Positions 10,746 to 21,142 of a DNA stretch of 64,000 bases are shown here, one piece after another (positions within the stretch are counted from its first letter, which is position 1; every line of letters begins with the position of its first letter). The notes beneath the pieces were generated by a model. It was not told where the DNA came from. It saw only the letters and a program-made list of their open reading frames with translations, and made no database searches. The position numbers and the translations under genes are program-made. This DNA is from Onchidella celtica. Taxonomy: Eukaryota > Mollusca > Gastropoda > Systellommatophora > Onchidiidae. The stretch covers positions 37,480,796 through 37,544,795 of the forward strand of contig OZ007573.1 in the NCBI GenBank assembly GCA_963931925.1, given 5' to 3'.

Positions 10746-12269
10746 AGGTTGGCAGGTCTGACTCCAATATCATTCACCAGTTCTGTAATTATGAGAACGA
10801 TTATGAATAACAAGTAGTCAATAACAACAAAATACAATAATGACTATCGACCATCATTAGTATTATTACAATCCAAATTTATGACCACTATAAATACAGT
10901 AAAACACTGTAAATACACCCATCCTTGGGTCTGAACTTTTTAGAGTGTGTTATCAGAAGATTGTGTTATCCAGGGCGCTCAATAGAAGCAAAAACGAAAT
11001 TGGGACTGTTGAACGAGGGTGTTTTCTAAGGGGAGATTATGTTAAGCCATGAATGTATTATCAGTGTTTCAGCTCACTGTATATCATGTACAAAGTAGTG
11101 CTGTAAAACTGAGCCAGTAAGCTGAGTGAAAATTGTATTTAAAATACATTGAGGAAGTACCGGTAATAGATTAACTGATAACAATACATACTACATACAT
11201 ACTAAATACATGACAGACACAGGTATACAAGTAAAATAAAATAAAAATCATATTAAGATAGGCCTACAGGTGTGGCGTTTGTGTTTTGGGGTAAGTACAT
11301 AAGTACATGTATTCGGGGAAAAAATAACAACCTGCAAATATTGTATTTGTCATTACCCATTCCAAATCGATCAGCAACACTCCTAAAGGTTTCCAAGTTG
11401 CCGAGAAGCCAAAGAAATGCCAGAAGCTTTGTCTGAGGAGGGTGGATCCTGAACATGAGCTGTGGCTGCAGTCGTTCCATTAGGTTCTGTGGAATTTTGT
11501 TGAAATTATAACTATTCATTGCAAAGTTGAAACTATCGAGGCACCCCTCTCTTATTGGTCACACAATTTACGTATGTAATTCAATGCAGACGTCTACTGA
11601 TAACTTAGATCTAGATGTTCAGTAATCTAGAGTCAAGTTCTCTTTGCAGAGACCTTAATTAATATAAAAAAAGTTGTCCCAACAAAATGTTTTCAGGTTT
11701 GGTGTGTCATTTATGACTAGATCTAGAATCTATATAATATATATTTTTTATTATGTGCATTTGGCATAAATCTCCATTGTGGCACCGTTGTACTCTAGAC
11801 ATTTCATTACAATTTGACTTAATTACACATTTTTGAAAACTAAATTGCACGATCTTAGGCATTTCTCTGTCTATGTTTCACAGACCAATAAATAACACAA
11901 AGCCATGGAAGCACTTACCTCATAAGTTGTTCGTTTCATCCTAAAATGGGATCGAAACTCGAACTCTGTGTACTTTGGCACAGTGCGCTCTGTATATCCT
12001 TCAATTCTAGAGGGAAAAACACCATTCCTTTGCTGATCCTCGATAGTGCTCATAAATAAGATAACACTTTCGTGTCTAATAGCCCTCATACGACAATGTC
12101 GAACGGCGGCTTTTGAAGTGCTAGAGTGTAGGTCTAATAAGACGATAAGAGCTATCCGTCGTTTGTTTACTTCAGCGGCCATTTTTGTTCCACTCCAGCG
12201 GGCGCGGCTGTTCACTTAGCTGACCTCTTCAAAATTTACCGACCACTTCCGACCGCGGTTGGGTCACGG

Positions 12270-13277
12270 GCGTTTTGTTCCGCTAAAGAACACGCGTCAG
12301 GAAATTGGCAAAGTTTCCTGCGAGTTGATAGCAACAAAGTGGAGCTCTTCAGCTACCTCTCCACCATGCTTGCAGGGTCCTTTCAAGAAGAAGGCAAGGA
12401 ACTGGTGGTCACTGATGGGGAGCAGGTGATCTGTGTTCCACAGCAAGAGGACGTCAACTCACTCCCACCATGCAACCAAGAAGAGGCAGACACTCGCATG
12501 ATGCTACATGTAGCACATGCTGCACAACATGGTCACCACCAGATACAGGTTCAAACAGTAGACACTGACGTCGTGGTCCTAGCAGTGATGGTAGTCCAGA
12601 AACTACCAGCTGGAAACGAACTCTGGGTAGCCTTTGGGACAGGCAAGAACTACCGCTACATTGCAGCCCATGAAATAGCTTCCTCCCTTGGTCCAGAGAA
12701 GACATGTGCTCTTCCAATGTTTCATGCCATCACAGGGTGTGATACTGTCTCAGCCTTCGTCGGACATGGGAAGAAATATGCCTGGGCAACATGGAACACG
12801 CTGCCAGAACTCACTGATGCCCTGCTGAGTCTGGCAAATGCACCCACAAGCATCCAAGAGGATACAATGAATGTCATCGAGAGGTTTGTCATACTCCTGT
12901 ATGACCGCACAAGCAAATGCAAGGACATCAACAAGGCGAGAAAGAAGCTCTTTGCAAAGAAGAGCTCTGTTCAGAACATCCCGCCAACCTACGCTGCTCT
13001 GGAGCAGCATGTGAAGAGATCTGCCCTTCAGGGTGGTCATGTCTGGGGCCAGGCATTGGTACCAGAGCCCGTGCTCCCTCCACCAACAGATTGGGGCTGG
13101 CATCGGAGTGATGATGGGCCCTACACATCACTCTGGACCACACTCCCTGAGGCATCCAAGACCTGCTATGATCTGGTGTCTTGCGGATGCAAGAAAGGCT
13201 GCAGAAACCGCTGCAAGTGCAAGAACGCTTCACTGCAATGCACTGGGCTGTGTTTCTGTGAAGGCGAATGCCAGTAG
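12270..13277 (+). CDS. PIN/XPG-like domain protein with Cys-rich tail, 3' part only
   Basis: The open frame covers about 330 residues and extends upstream of its first ATG (12339) through GNWQSFLRVDSNKVELF, so the start is missing. Acidic motifs are spaced like a PIN or FEN1-type nuclease: EEADTRMMLHVAHA, VDTDVVVLAVMVV and ITGCDTVSAFVGHGKK. The last 35 residues are a dense cysteine array (CGCKKGCRNRCKCKN, then CTGLCFCEGEC). I know this as a multi-copy protein of invertebrate genomes but cannot name its element. Assignment to a PIN fold is inference from the Asp pattern. It lies just outside the HARBI1 start codon, so the Harbinger boundary must fall between 12182 and about 12270. No stop or frameshift is seen in the retained part. 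Confidence 0.6.
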   Translation, partial: AFCSAKEHASGNWQSFLRVDSNKVELFSYLSTMLAGSFQEEGKELVVTDGEQVICVPQQEDVNSLPPCNQEEADTRMMLHVAHAAQHGHHQIQVQTVDTDVVVLAVMVVQKLPAGNELWVAFGTGKNYRYIAAHEIASSLGPEKTCALPMFHAITGCDTVSAFVGHGKKYAWATWNTLPELTDALLSLANAPTSIQEDTMNVIERFVILLYDRTSKCKDINKARKKLFAKKSSVQNIPPTYAALEQHVKRSALQGGHVWGQALVPEPVLPPPTDWGWHRSDDGPYTSLWTTLPEASKTCYDLVSCGCKKGCRNRCKCKNASLQCTGLCFCEGECQ

Positions 13278-13618
13278 ATTAGGACAGAAAACTTGCTAGC
13301 CAACATTATGATCTGTAGACATTCATAATCCTGGTGAGCAGATTTGTGGCAAAATCTACGTTATTGTATTACATGTATGTACTGCAGGATTACACAATAC
13401 TGAAAGTTATTGTATTGGCAACTGTTTATTGTATTGAGCAGAATAAAGCACGTATCATGACCACCATCTTGCTTCACTTCATTCCTGAAGATGGTCTAAG
13501 AATGTCGAAAGGTACTTTGAAAGAAAAAGAAACAACAGACACATCAACTGACCAAGAAAGAAAAGTATGGACTTTGGAAACCTCTTACGATTTCTTAATA
13601 AGAATACGCGTTTATTAG
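13278..13618. other. No recognisable gene
   Basis: AT-rich 3' flank of the PIN-like gene; only short open frames, nothing recognised. Confidence 0.5.
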
Positions 13619-13620
13619 TA

Positions 13621-13902
13621 GTCCTGCGGCATAGCAGACCAACTGTTCAATAAGTGTTAATTCTGATGTAAAAAAAAGGAATTTTGGCCCATCTAGCACC
13701 ATACTAACGACACATAATGAAGTCTATGTAATGACGCTAATGGTAAATGGTGGCCATTTTGAACAATGGCCGCCATATCTTCCACAGGGCTAATCTTGAA
13801 TGCCTCCATATCCAAAAATGTTTAGAATATATTAATCTACATGTGTGCCAATTTTGGTGCTTTAAGAACAATTTGAACAATTGGTCTGCTATATCGCAGG
13901 AC
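13621..13902. mobile_element. MITE, 282 bp, flanked by TA
   Basis: The left end GTCCTGCGGCATAGCAGACC and the reverse complement of the right end (GTCCTGCGATATAGCAGACC) match over about 30 bp with three mismatches. TA lies directly outside both (13619-13620 and 13903-13904). The centre carries a second inverted repeat (GGTGGCCATTTT and AATGGCCGCC). There is no coding capacity. The TA target suggests a Tc1/mariner-type source. Confidence 0.75.
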
Positions 13903-13904
13903 TA

Positions 13905-14527
13905 TATGCAACGTAGAGAAATGAAACTTGGCACACGTATGTAAAATTTATTAAGCCTGTACGTGTCGAGCTCATTTTTTCCCGAAACTGTTTACTTTTC
14001 CCAGAAATTCAGTTATAATTATCAGTTATCAATGTATGATTGCGAATACGACGTGATAAGGTATTTCGGTTAATTTCGTCATTTCCGCCTCTTACCGGAA
14101 ATGTAAACTAGAGTTCACGATCCAGCCACGCCAAGAAAACTTTGATAGTGATACCGAGTATAGTGTTATACAGATGAGGTGAGTGCCATTCATTCATACC
14201 AAGAAAACTGTGCGTAAATATTTAGATCATTTTTTACGAACACATGAGCCCATGAAAAATGCTCGGTGCGCGCTACTGTGCACTGTGTACTACTGTAATA
14301 CTATCCTATCTATCTATTGATCGCCGATTTTATGTGGATGACCCAAAGTGTCTCGACATCAATGTCTTTGTGCTGATTCCTTTCGGTCTGGAGTGGTGAG
14401 CTTTGTTTTTTACCATTCGAAGAATGGGGCAGTTACTAGTTATGATAAAAAAATGAAAGAACAGTCACATTCCCAAAATTGCATGGGACTAAGTATGTAC
14501 ATTCCTCTAACTAATCTTGCTAATAGT
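13905..14527. other. No recognisable gene
   Basis: Mixed-composition DNA without a plausible reading frame or repeat structure that I can name. Confidence 0.45.
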
Positions 14528-17500
14528 TTAAGGGGATCCACGGGCGTGGGTATGGGCGAACTTGACTCAATATCCTTTAGAATATCGATTTTGAGATTTT
14601 TATCGATTCTCATAGAAAAATATCTTCTGAATCGAATAGGACATGTCCCATTGCCATCAGACAAACAGAAAGTGCCTAAAATGGCCTTTGAGGTGAGGTG
14701 GGGTCTGCAAAAATATTTACGAAAATGCCAAAATGTGCCCCGAAAGCACGCTGAATTGTGCGAAACACGATTGTCGTACCTTGACAACCGATATACCGTT
14801 TGAAAGGTCTTACTGAATGCTCCACGCTGGTATTGGTATCGTCCACATTCAAAAATAATCGACAAGGCATATTTACGCCAAAGACACCTTATTTTCATAC
14901 TTTTCATTGGTTCATTTTGGGGGTGTGTTCAGTCAAGACCGGTGATTGGCTACAGCATTCAAATGGGGGTTAACCTCGACCCACAATGCCTTGCGCCGCG
15001 GAAGCTTGTTTATGTTTCATGGCTGCAGCTGGAACCACGATTGACTTTATTTTGATGCATAAGGATTGGATTTGGCACCTGTAAGAAAGTTCCTGCTATT
15101 TACAACCTCAGGTCAACTGATCTATAAGAAAGGTGAGTGAAAGCCGCATTTGTTTTTGCATTATCATGAAGGTGTGAGGTTATTCCACCCTAGAGATCGA
15201 GATGGAGAGACAAGCATGATGAGACTGGATGGAAAGAACACGCTTGAGGCAAATACGTGTAGGATGGAAACGTGCGTGTGTTATATCTAGAATCTAGATC
15301 TAGATCTAGTCTAGTCCTGTTCTGTTCTATAGGCCTACTAGACACCACCAAAGTTATGAAACGGCTGACATCTATGAATTGGAGGCAATCTCAAACAGTA
15401 GCACCGCTTTGGTATCGATGTGGCATGCATTTCATTTCTAAGCAGAACTTTCAGTCTCATAAAGTTAGAATGAATCACAGATAGATCTAGAGTCTAGTCT
15501 AGATCAAGGTAGGTGTCTCTTTCTGTTTAGATCTATATGAAAATATTTTCTTATAAATTGTAAATTAGTCCTGATTTCTCTAACCCTGGCCATGCGGGGA
15601 AAAAAAACAAAAAACAATGCTTGGGCAAATGCAGCTCAGATAATCCATTGTTCTGTCACCCATGACTATAATGCCTTTGATATGATATCAGTAGATATTG
15701 AGAGTCTAGATATGTACATCTCATTTGTTTTTCTTTCTTTTTTTCTTTTGCCAGAGATCACAATGCCTGCTGTCAAGCAACATGCTAAGAAGACCAAGGT
15801 CTACGGGAGAAAAAACAAGGGACGAGCTGCACAACTTGCTGCTGCTCGCCTGGGAAAATTGGCACATTCACCTACTCCGGAGCCAGGTAGTAGTTCAGTA
15901 ACGCAGACACCAGAACAGGAGGTGACCGTGAATACACCACCATCTGCATCTGCACTGTCACACAAACCGACTGACGGGCCAGTAATGTCTGCATCAAAAC
16001 GGAAACTGGCGTACAACAACCCTGCGAGTGGCACAGAGCCTTCATTGCCATTCACCATCATCGACTTAGTCACCCTGCAGACTCTGTTTACAAATCTTTT
16101 GTGCCCTGACTGCCTCCAGTCATCTCTTACACTACTGAGGGACAGTAGTAAGAACTCAGGGCTGGTCATACATCTAAATGTCTTCTGCAACTCCTGCAAG
16201 AAAGATGTTTCATCAACCTACACTTCAACGAAACTCCCTGATGACAGTCGCACCTTTTCAGTGAACAGGATGGCAGTAGCTGCTGCCAGTGCCACAGGCA
16301 TGGGTTATGCTGGACTCTGTAATTTTCTTGAATTGTTGAATGCACCAAGCCTCCACGTTAAAACCTTCAATGCTCACGTAAAGTCAATTTATGAGCGATG
16401 TCTGAAATTTTCAGCCAGTGTTTTAGATAAGGCAGTAGAGAAGGTGAAACTTTTGTATCCTGTAGAAAAGGATGGCATCAGGAATGTACATGTTTCATAC
16501 GATGGATCATGGCATAAGAGAGGCCACACCTCTAAGACAGGCATAGGATGTGTCATAGAAAGAAAAACTGGTCTTGTCATTGACTTTGAGGTGCTAACCA
16601 CATATTGTGCAACATGTGAAAACGTCGGGACAAAATTGAAGCGAGAGAGCGAGGCAAAATATGAGCGGTGGTATGAAGCACATAAGCCATCATGTGAAAA
16701 AAACTTTGAGGGAACAAGTGGTGGTATGGAAAAAGAGGCTTCCATCATCATGTGGGGAAGATCTGTCAGCAAGCATGGTCTCCGTTACATGAGCATGATC
16801 AGCGATGGTGACTGCAAAACAATTTCGGAGGTGCAAAAAAGTGACCCGTATCCTGGGATTGTTGTTGAGAAACACGAGTGCCTCAATCATGTTGGCAAAC
16901 GAATGGGTACCCAACTGCGCAATTTGGTGAAGCAGAAGTCAAAGGAAAAACCTAAGGTCACTCTTGGAGGAAAGGGTTACGGGAAGCTGAGACCAGATAT
17001 CATTACCAAATTGCAGAAGTATTATTCAAATGCGATTCGGAAGAACAGCACAGTACAGTCGATGAAAAAGGCCATCATGGCCACACTCCAGCACTGCAGT
17101 TCAACGGATAACAATCCACAGCACACTGACTGCCCACCTGGTGAGGATTCGTGGTGTTTTTACCAGCGTGCCACTGAACAAGGCATTCCACTAGAAACAC
17201 TTCGCCACGAGGACCACCTCAGTACACCACTCTGCCAGTTGGTAGTGGACCATATCAAGCCAATCTACTTGACAATGAGTGACGAAAAACTTTTGCGGCG
17301 CTGCTTACTCCAAGCAACACAGAACAACAACGAAAGCCTGCATGCAGTCATCTGGGCCCGTTGCCCTAAGCACCAATTTGCCACCAGGAAAAGAGTGGAG
17401 ATAGCAGTTACTGTAGGAGTGGGTGAATTCAATTTTGGATCCACATCTTCAAGAAACTTTTTAGAGGTACTGAATTTGCCGATTGGTTTCGAAACGGTGC

Positions 17501-18411
17501 AGAGGGGCCAAAAGCGAGACCACATCAGGATACTGAAAGCAGAGAATGCCAGTACAGAGGCAGCCAAGAAATGGAGAGAGAGTAAAGCCCAAGCAAAAGA
17601 AAGAGAAGAAGAAAGACTGAAAGAACTGTATGGGGAATTTTATTTTCCGGGAGATGGAGACTGAGGTTAATAAGACTTCACATTTTTGCATACGTTTGGT
17701 TAAGGGGGTTGGGTTATTTTCTTGTGTGGTAAGACTCTTAAAATTTGATCTATTGTTTTGTGCTCAAGTGTTTTTTAGCATGGGATAATGTAATAATAAG
17801 AAAATGAAGAGTTTTCTCATCTGTGTGGATGATTTCTTCTTGGAATTGTATGTCATAATCGTTTTTGCCATTTTTCTCAAATCCTTGTTTTCGTCAGTCC
17901 GTGGCACACAAAGAACACCATATCTCAAAAAGTTCTTATCAAATAAGCCTAAAATTTTCACAGAATAATCAGTTCATATGTACCTCTGACTTGACAGAAG
18001 CTTTTGTTAAAAATTGGTTTTATTTTTGAGGTAGGTCCATTTGAAATTGGCAGGCACTGACATTTGCGGGACTCAAATTGTCAGCATCAGAGAATATACC
18101 TTAATCAAAAAAGTATGTAGAACATCAAGATATCCTTTTGTAGGGTCATAGATAGCATAAAGATATAATTTTGCAGCAAATTTCAGCTTTCTAGCATGAA
18201 AACTTTTTGAGATACAGTGTTCTTTATATTATGTCAAAAATGACTATGCAACACTCTAAACATAGTCACCGAACCTAATGTTATTGTGAAAACCGCAGAA
18301 AACATTGTTCTGTCCTCATAATTTGCCAGAAATATCATATGGAATATAACAAATATGCATTCAGACCATTAGATGTCATCTGTAGCCCTGATCATGACCG
18401 CCTCCCCTTAA
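14528..18411 (+). mobile_element. Tentative bounds of a Kolobok-like transposon
   Basis: TTAAGGGGA at 14528 and its reverse complement TCCCCTTAA ending at 18411 bracket the transposase gene at 15763-17664. Kolobok elements duplicate TTAA. The shared terminal sequence after TTAA is only GGGGA, so the bounds are weak. A second TTAAGGGGG at 17701 is an alternative boundary. The long sequence after the gene (17690-18300) contains loosely repeated GAAATTTCAGCTTT-type words as in other elements here. Confidence 0.35.
15763..17664 (+). CDS. Kolobok/Mutator-like DDE transposase, intact reading frame (633 aa)
   Basis: I start at the ATG at 15763 because it lies just downstream of a strong acceptor (TTTTGCCAG at 15746-15754) and begins the basic N-terminus MPAVKQHAKKTKVYGRKNKG. 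A probable non-coding first exon ends at a GTGAGT donor near 15132. After a Ser/Pro-rich linker comes a zinc-binding pair (LLCPDCLQSS, VFCNSCKKDV). The catalytic core follows: SYDGSWHKRGHTSKTGIGC (first Asp), CATCEN with a downstream Cys/His set, SMISDGDCKT (second Asp), HECLNHVGKRMG, and NNNESLHAVIW (Glu). This is the DGSW transposase family that Pfam calls Mutator-like and that I associate with Kolobok elements. The C-terminus is a charged coiled coil. No disruption is visible. It may act in cut-and-paste transposition. Confidence 0.75.
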   Translation: MPAVKQHAKKTKVYGRKNKGRAAQLAAARLGKLAHSPTPEPGSSSVTQTPEQEVTVNTPPSASALSHKPTDGPVMSASKRKLAYNNPASGTEPSLPFTIIDLVTLQTLFTNLLCPDCLQSSLTLLRDSSKNSGLVIHLNVFCNSCKKDVSSTYTSTKLPDDSRTFSVNRMAVAAASATGMGYAGLCNFLELLNAPSLHVKTFNAHVKSIYERCLKFSASVLDKAVEKVKLLYPVEKDGIRNVHVSYDGSWHKRGHTSKTGIGCVIERKTGLVIDFEVLTTYCATCENVGTKLKRESEAKYERWYEAHKPSCEKNFEGTSGGMEKEASIIMWGRSVSKHGLRYMSMISDGDCKTISEVQKSDPYPGIVVEKHECLNHVGKRMGTQLRNLVKQKSKEKPKVTLGGKGYGKLRPDIITKLQKYYSNAIRKNSTVQSMKKAIMATLQHCSSTDNNPQHTDCPPGEDSWCFYQRATEQGIPLETLRHEDHLSTPLCQLVVDHIKPIYLTMSDEKLLRRCLLQATQNNNESLHAVIWARCPKHQFATRKRVEIAVTVGVGEFNFGSTSSRNFLEVLNLPIGFETVQRGQKRDHIRILKAENASTEAAKKWRESKAQAKEREEERLKELYGEFYFPGDGD

Positions 18412-18749
18412 GAAGAAGAGCTTAAATTTACTAGTAATCGAGCGTTTTCTACACAAACCCGATTCTGAAAATGCCTAGCAACCAATGTGTTTATGCATGG
18501 TTACCAAACTATATTTTCGTCAAAACATAATAAAATAACCCTAGAATGCGAATGAAAATAATCATGAAGCACTGCAGAAAGAAACAGCAAAGGGAACTCA
18601 CTCTGTTATTTCTATACTGCAGTCTACTTCATTTGTAAACAAATCAACAAGTTAGGGTGAAATTTTGGATCTGGAAGCAAACAATTGTATTTTCTGTGAA
18701 TCCATCTCTCCTACTGACAAATAAGTGGACTGTACTCTCAAAAAACATA
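17665..18749. other. Non-coding stretch between the two Kolobok-like genes
   Basis: AT-rich, with runs of loosely similar sentences of sequence (such as TTTCAGCTTTCTAGCATGAA) typical of transposon 3' ends in this window. No gene is seen. The putative right end of the first element is at 18411. Confidence 0.45.
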
Positions 18750-20537
18750 ATGGGAAACGAAAAGAATGCAAAGAGAGACAAGGGTAGACCTAGAAAACGC
18801 AAATTTGGTGGTAATCAACACACAAAAACGAAGTCAGATTCACCCAAAAATACACCACCTATTATCGATAGTGAACTTCTGTGCTCTTCTGCAAAGAAAG
18901 TGAAGCCCCTATCACCCCCACATAGCCAAGATAATTCTTGCAAAGACAATGCATTTATTCTTATGGATACTGGTCTTTTGTTTGAGTTTTTATCAACTCA
19001 TGTCAGATGTGAAGTATGCCAAGACTTCGCTTTACATTGCAAGCTTTTGACGGCGTCTCAGTGTGGATTCAGCCACGACATTGACATATTTTGTTCAAAT
19101 TGTGAGGCATACAAGACCAATTTCAAAACATCTGGTGATGTAACTGAAGGTGAAATACAACATAAGCATAAAGAAGTCAACATGAGGATGATTGCCTTCA
19201 CCAGATCTATAGGTAAAGGCTACAATGCTCTTCAGAATTTTTCACTCTACTTGAACAGTCCACCACCAATGACATACACAAGTTATCGGAATGCATTCAA
19301 AAAACTCCACCAAGCCACATGGGATGTAGCGATTGAAAGCATGAAGACAGCTGCAGAGGAAATTAGATCTAGATCTAGTGAAGTGTCGATATTTGAACCT
19401 GCGGATTGTTCAGTGTCGATGGACGGGACGTGGCAAAAGCGCGGTCATGCAAGCCATCACGGTGTGGTGACCGCAATATCGGTAGACACTGGCAAGTGCC
19501 TTGATGAAGAGGTTTTGTCCAATATTTGCAAAGGATGTCAAAAATGGGAGCCAAAGAAAAGAACTGCAGAGTACGATGAGTGGAAAGTTGCACATAACTG
19601 TAAGGTAAATCATAGTGGGAGTGCGGGTGCTATGGAGACAGTTGGAAGCGTTCGTATTTTCAGCCGCTCTGAGGACAGTCGGAATCTTCGGTACACCAAA
19701 TATTTAGGTGATGGAGACTCTTCTTCGTACAAAAAAGTATTTGAATCAAAGCCGTACGTTAATAAAGAGGTCCAGAAGTTGGAGTGTGTTGGCCACGTTC
19801 AAAAGAGGTGTGGGACGAGGCTTCGGAAACTGAAAAATGAGAACAAATGAGTAAAGCTGAATGATGGGAAAGGACTGGCTGGTGTGGGTAGACTGACAGA
19901 CAAAAAAGTGGACACACTGCAAAATTATTATGGTCTTGCCATTCGAAGGAATGCTGGAAATCTGAACCAAATGATTTCGGATGTCCGTGCAATCCTACCT
20001 CATGTCGCGTCAACAGATGATAACCCAATGCATGAGAAATGCCCTGGTGGTGAAGACAGCTGGTGCAAATACAAACAAAATCCCCAAACATACAAACACA
20101 AGAATGGCCTTCCAGCTGCAGTTATAAAATTCATTGAGCCTATCTTTGAGGGTTTAGCAGATAAACAATTACTACAAAAATGTCTCCATGGGAGGACTCA
20201 AAATACAAATGAATGCCTCAACAAATTGATTTGGGATCATTGCGCAAAGGAAATTTATGTGGAAAAAGATGTCATTGAGGAATCTACTTACAGTGCAGTG
20301 GCATACTTTAATGATGGCAGTAGTTCTATTTACAAAGTGTTGACAAAGTTGGGGTTCGGCGGTGCTCATACCAGAGGACTATGCATGAAGAAGGATTTGA
20401 AACAGATCAATGCGTCAAAATTCAAATCGTCACAACCAACCATGCAGAGAAGGAAGAAGCTTAGAGCCATCAAAAAGGGCTTCATTGACAAGGCAGACGC
20501 TGCTGAAGGAGACGTGTATACACCAGGAGGCCACTGA
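18750..20537 (+). pseudogene. Second Kolobok/Mutator-like transposase with one in-frame TGA
   Basis: Starting at the ATG at 18750 (MGNEKNAKRDKGRPRKRKFG), the frame runs 366 codons to a TGA at 19848-19850 and then continues in the same frame to 20537. The same landmarks as its neighbour appear in order: VRCEVCQDFA and FCSNCEAYK zinc pair, SMDGTWQKRGHASHHGVV (first Asp), CKGCQKW, YLGDGDSSSYK (second Asp), LECVGHVQKRCGTRLR, the stop, then NTNECLNKLIWDHC (Glu). The two proteins are clearly related but diverged, so this is not a recent duplication. A single stop in an otherwise clean frame looks like a young point mutation; sequencing error or read-through cannot be excluded. Confidence 0.75.
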
Positions 20538-21140
20538 CTGGATTATTTGGACTTACTTGGGATAGCAGCTGATTTTTCACAAGAAAAAGGTAAAAAATAT
20601 TAGTTTTTGTCCGTTTTCTCGAAACTAGCTTTTTTCGCTTATCCAACATCTTTGGTGCACGGTTACTAAAAAAGTTATGAAATAATCTTCTTGAAATTTG
20701 GTGTGTGTATGGAGAATATCAATATGCAGGTCCTGTACCAGGATGGAGGGATTTCAATAAGAACTTTTAAGAGTTATGACCTCAGTGCATATTAAATAAG
20801 GTCGTTAATTTCAAACTTTTCCACAGGCCAAAATTACAAAATTCACATAAAATACAATTCTTTTGGTACAGGACTTAAAACATTGTGTTAGCTCTCTTTA
20901 TGCAAAGTTTCAAAGCAATTGCTTCACATTTGTGTGCACAAGGTTGCACCAAAGTTTATTCTATTTCGACAAACCGTCGGCCATCTTGGATGACCTAATT
21001 TGCATAATTTATGCAAAAAATATCAAAATATTCCTTCATCCATGTTGATGCTATATGCCAAGTTACATAAGAATAGCTTCATAAATAATTATTTTAGCCC
21101 CATAGCCACTAATTCTACCTTTATAGTTTAGTAGGACGCA
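20538..21140. other. 3' flank of the second Kolobok-like gene
   Basis: No gene seen. It contains words such as GAAATTTGGTGTGTGTATGG and CAAAGTTTCAAAGCAATTGC that recur, with variation, after other elements in the window. Confidence 0.4.
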
Positions 21141-21142
21141 CT

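Larger units (their letters stand above)
4099..10760 (+). mobile_element. 6.7-kb DNA transposon inserted in the HARBI1 intron
   Basis: The left end is CAGACCTGCCAACCTCG at 4099 and the right end is the reverse complement, AGGTTGGCAGGTCTG, at 10746-10760. The six bases ACTCCA sit directly outside both ends (4093-4098 and 10761-10766), which I take as the target-site duplication. Both termini are followed inward by runs of short A-tract and CCCGG/TCAGG words. The cargo is a hAT-like transposase gene (4688-9721) plus nested piggyBac DNA. Classical hAT elements make 8-bp duplications, so the 6-bp duplication leaves the superfamily open. Confidence 0.6.
3275..12182 (-). pseudogene. HARBI1-like PIF/Harbinger transposase, three exons, with a 7.5-kb intron filled by other elements
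   Basis: Exon 1 is 12182-11919 (starts MAAEVNKRR, ends FRMKRTTYE at a GTAAGT donor). Exon 2 is 11486-11357 (contains LLAFLWLLGN and FRSVADRFGMG, the helix-turn-helix of HARBI1 proteins). Exon 3 is 3896-3275 and carries the nuclease core. The acidic residues of the DDE_Tnp_4 fold are visible as GCVDGTYIPM, SVHDARVYR and CCVERCIGLLKGKFRRL. The family cuts and pastes Harbinger DNA together with the Myb/SANT partner. Joining exon 2 to exon 3 at the GT and AG sites gives the expected GKSSL start but then runs into a stop, because CT appears duplicated in AGTCTCTGCAC near 3880. That two-base shift makes this copy non-functional as read, unless it is a sequence error. The intron between exons 2 and 3 contains the transposon at 4099-10760. 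Confidence 0.75.

Noticed and set aside
12454..13233. Minus-strand open frames opposite the PIN-like gene
   Set aside because: Shadows of the plus-strand coding sequence, which has clear conserved motifs.
14440..14907. 155-codon open frame on the minus strand
   Set aside because: It overlaps non-coding sequence at the putative left end of the Kolobok-like element, and it has no recognisable domain.
17701..18411. A separate 0.7-kb TTAA-flanked element after the first Kolobok-like gene
   Set aside because: The two ends share only GGGG after TTAA, which is too little to call terminal repeats.
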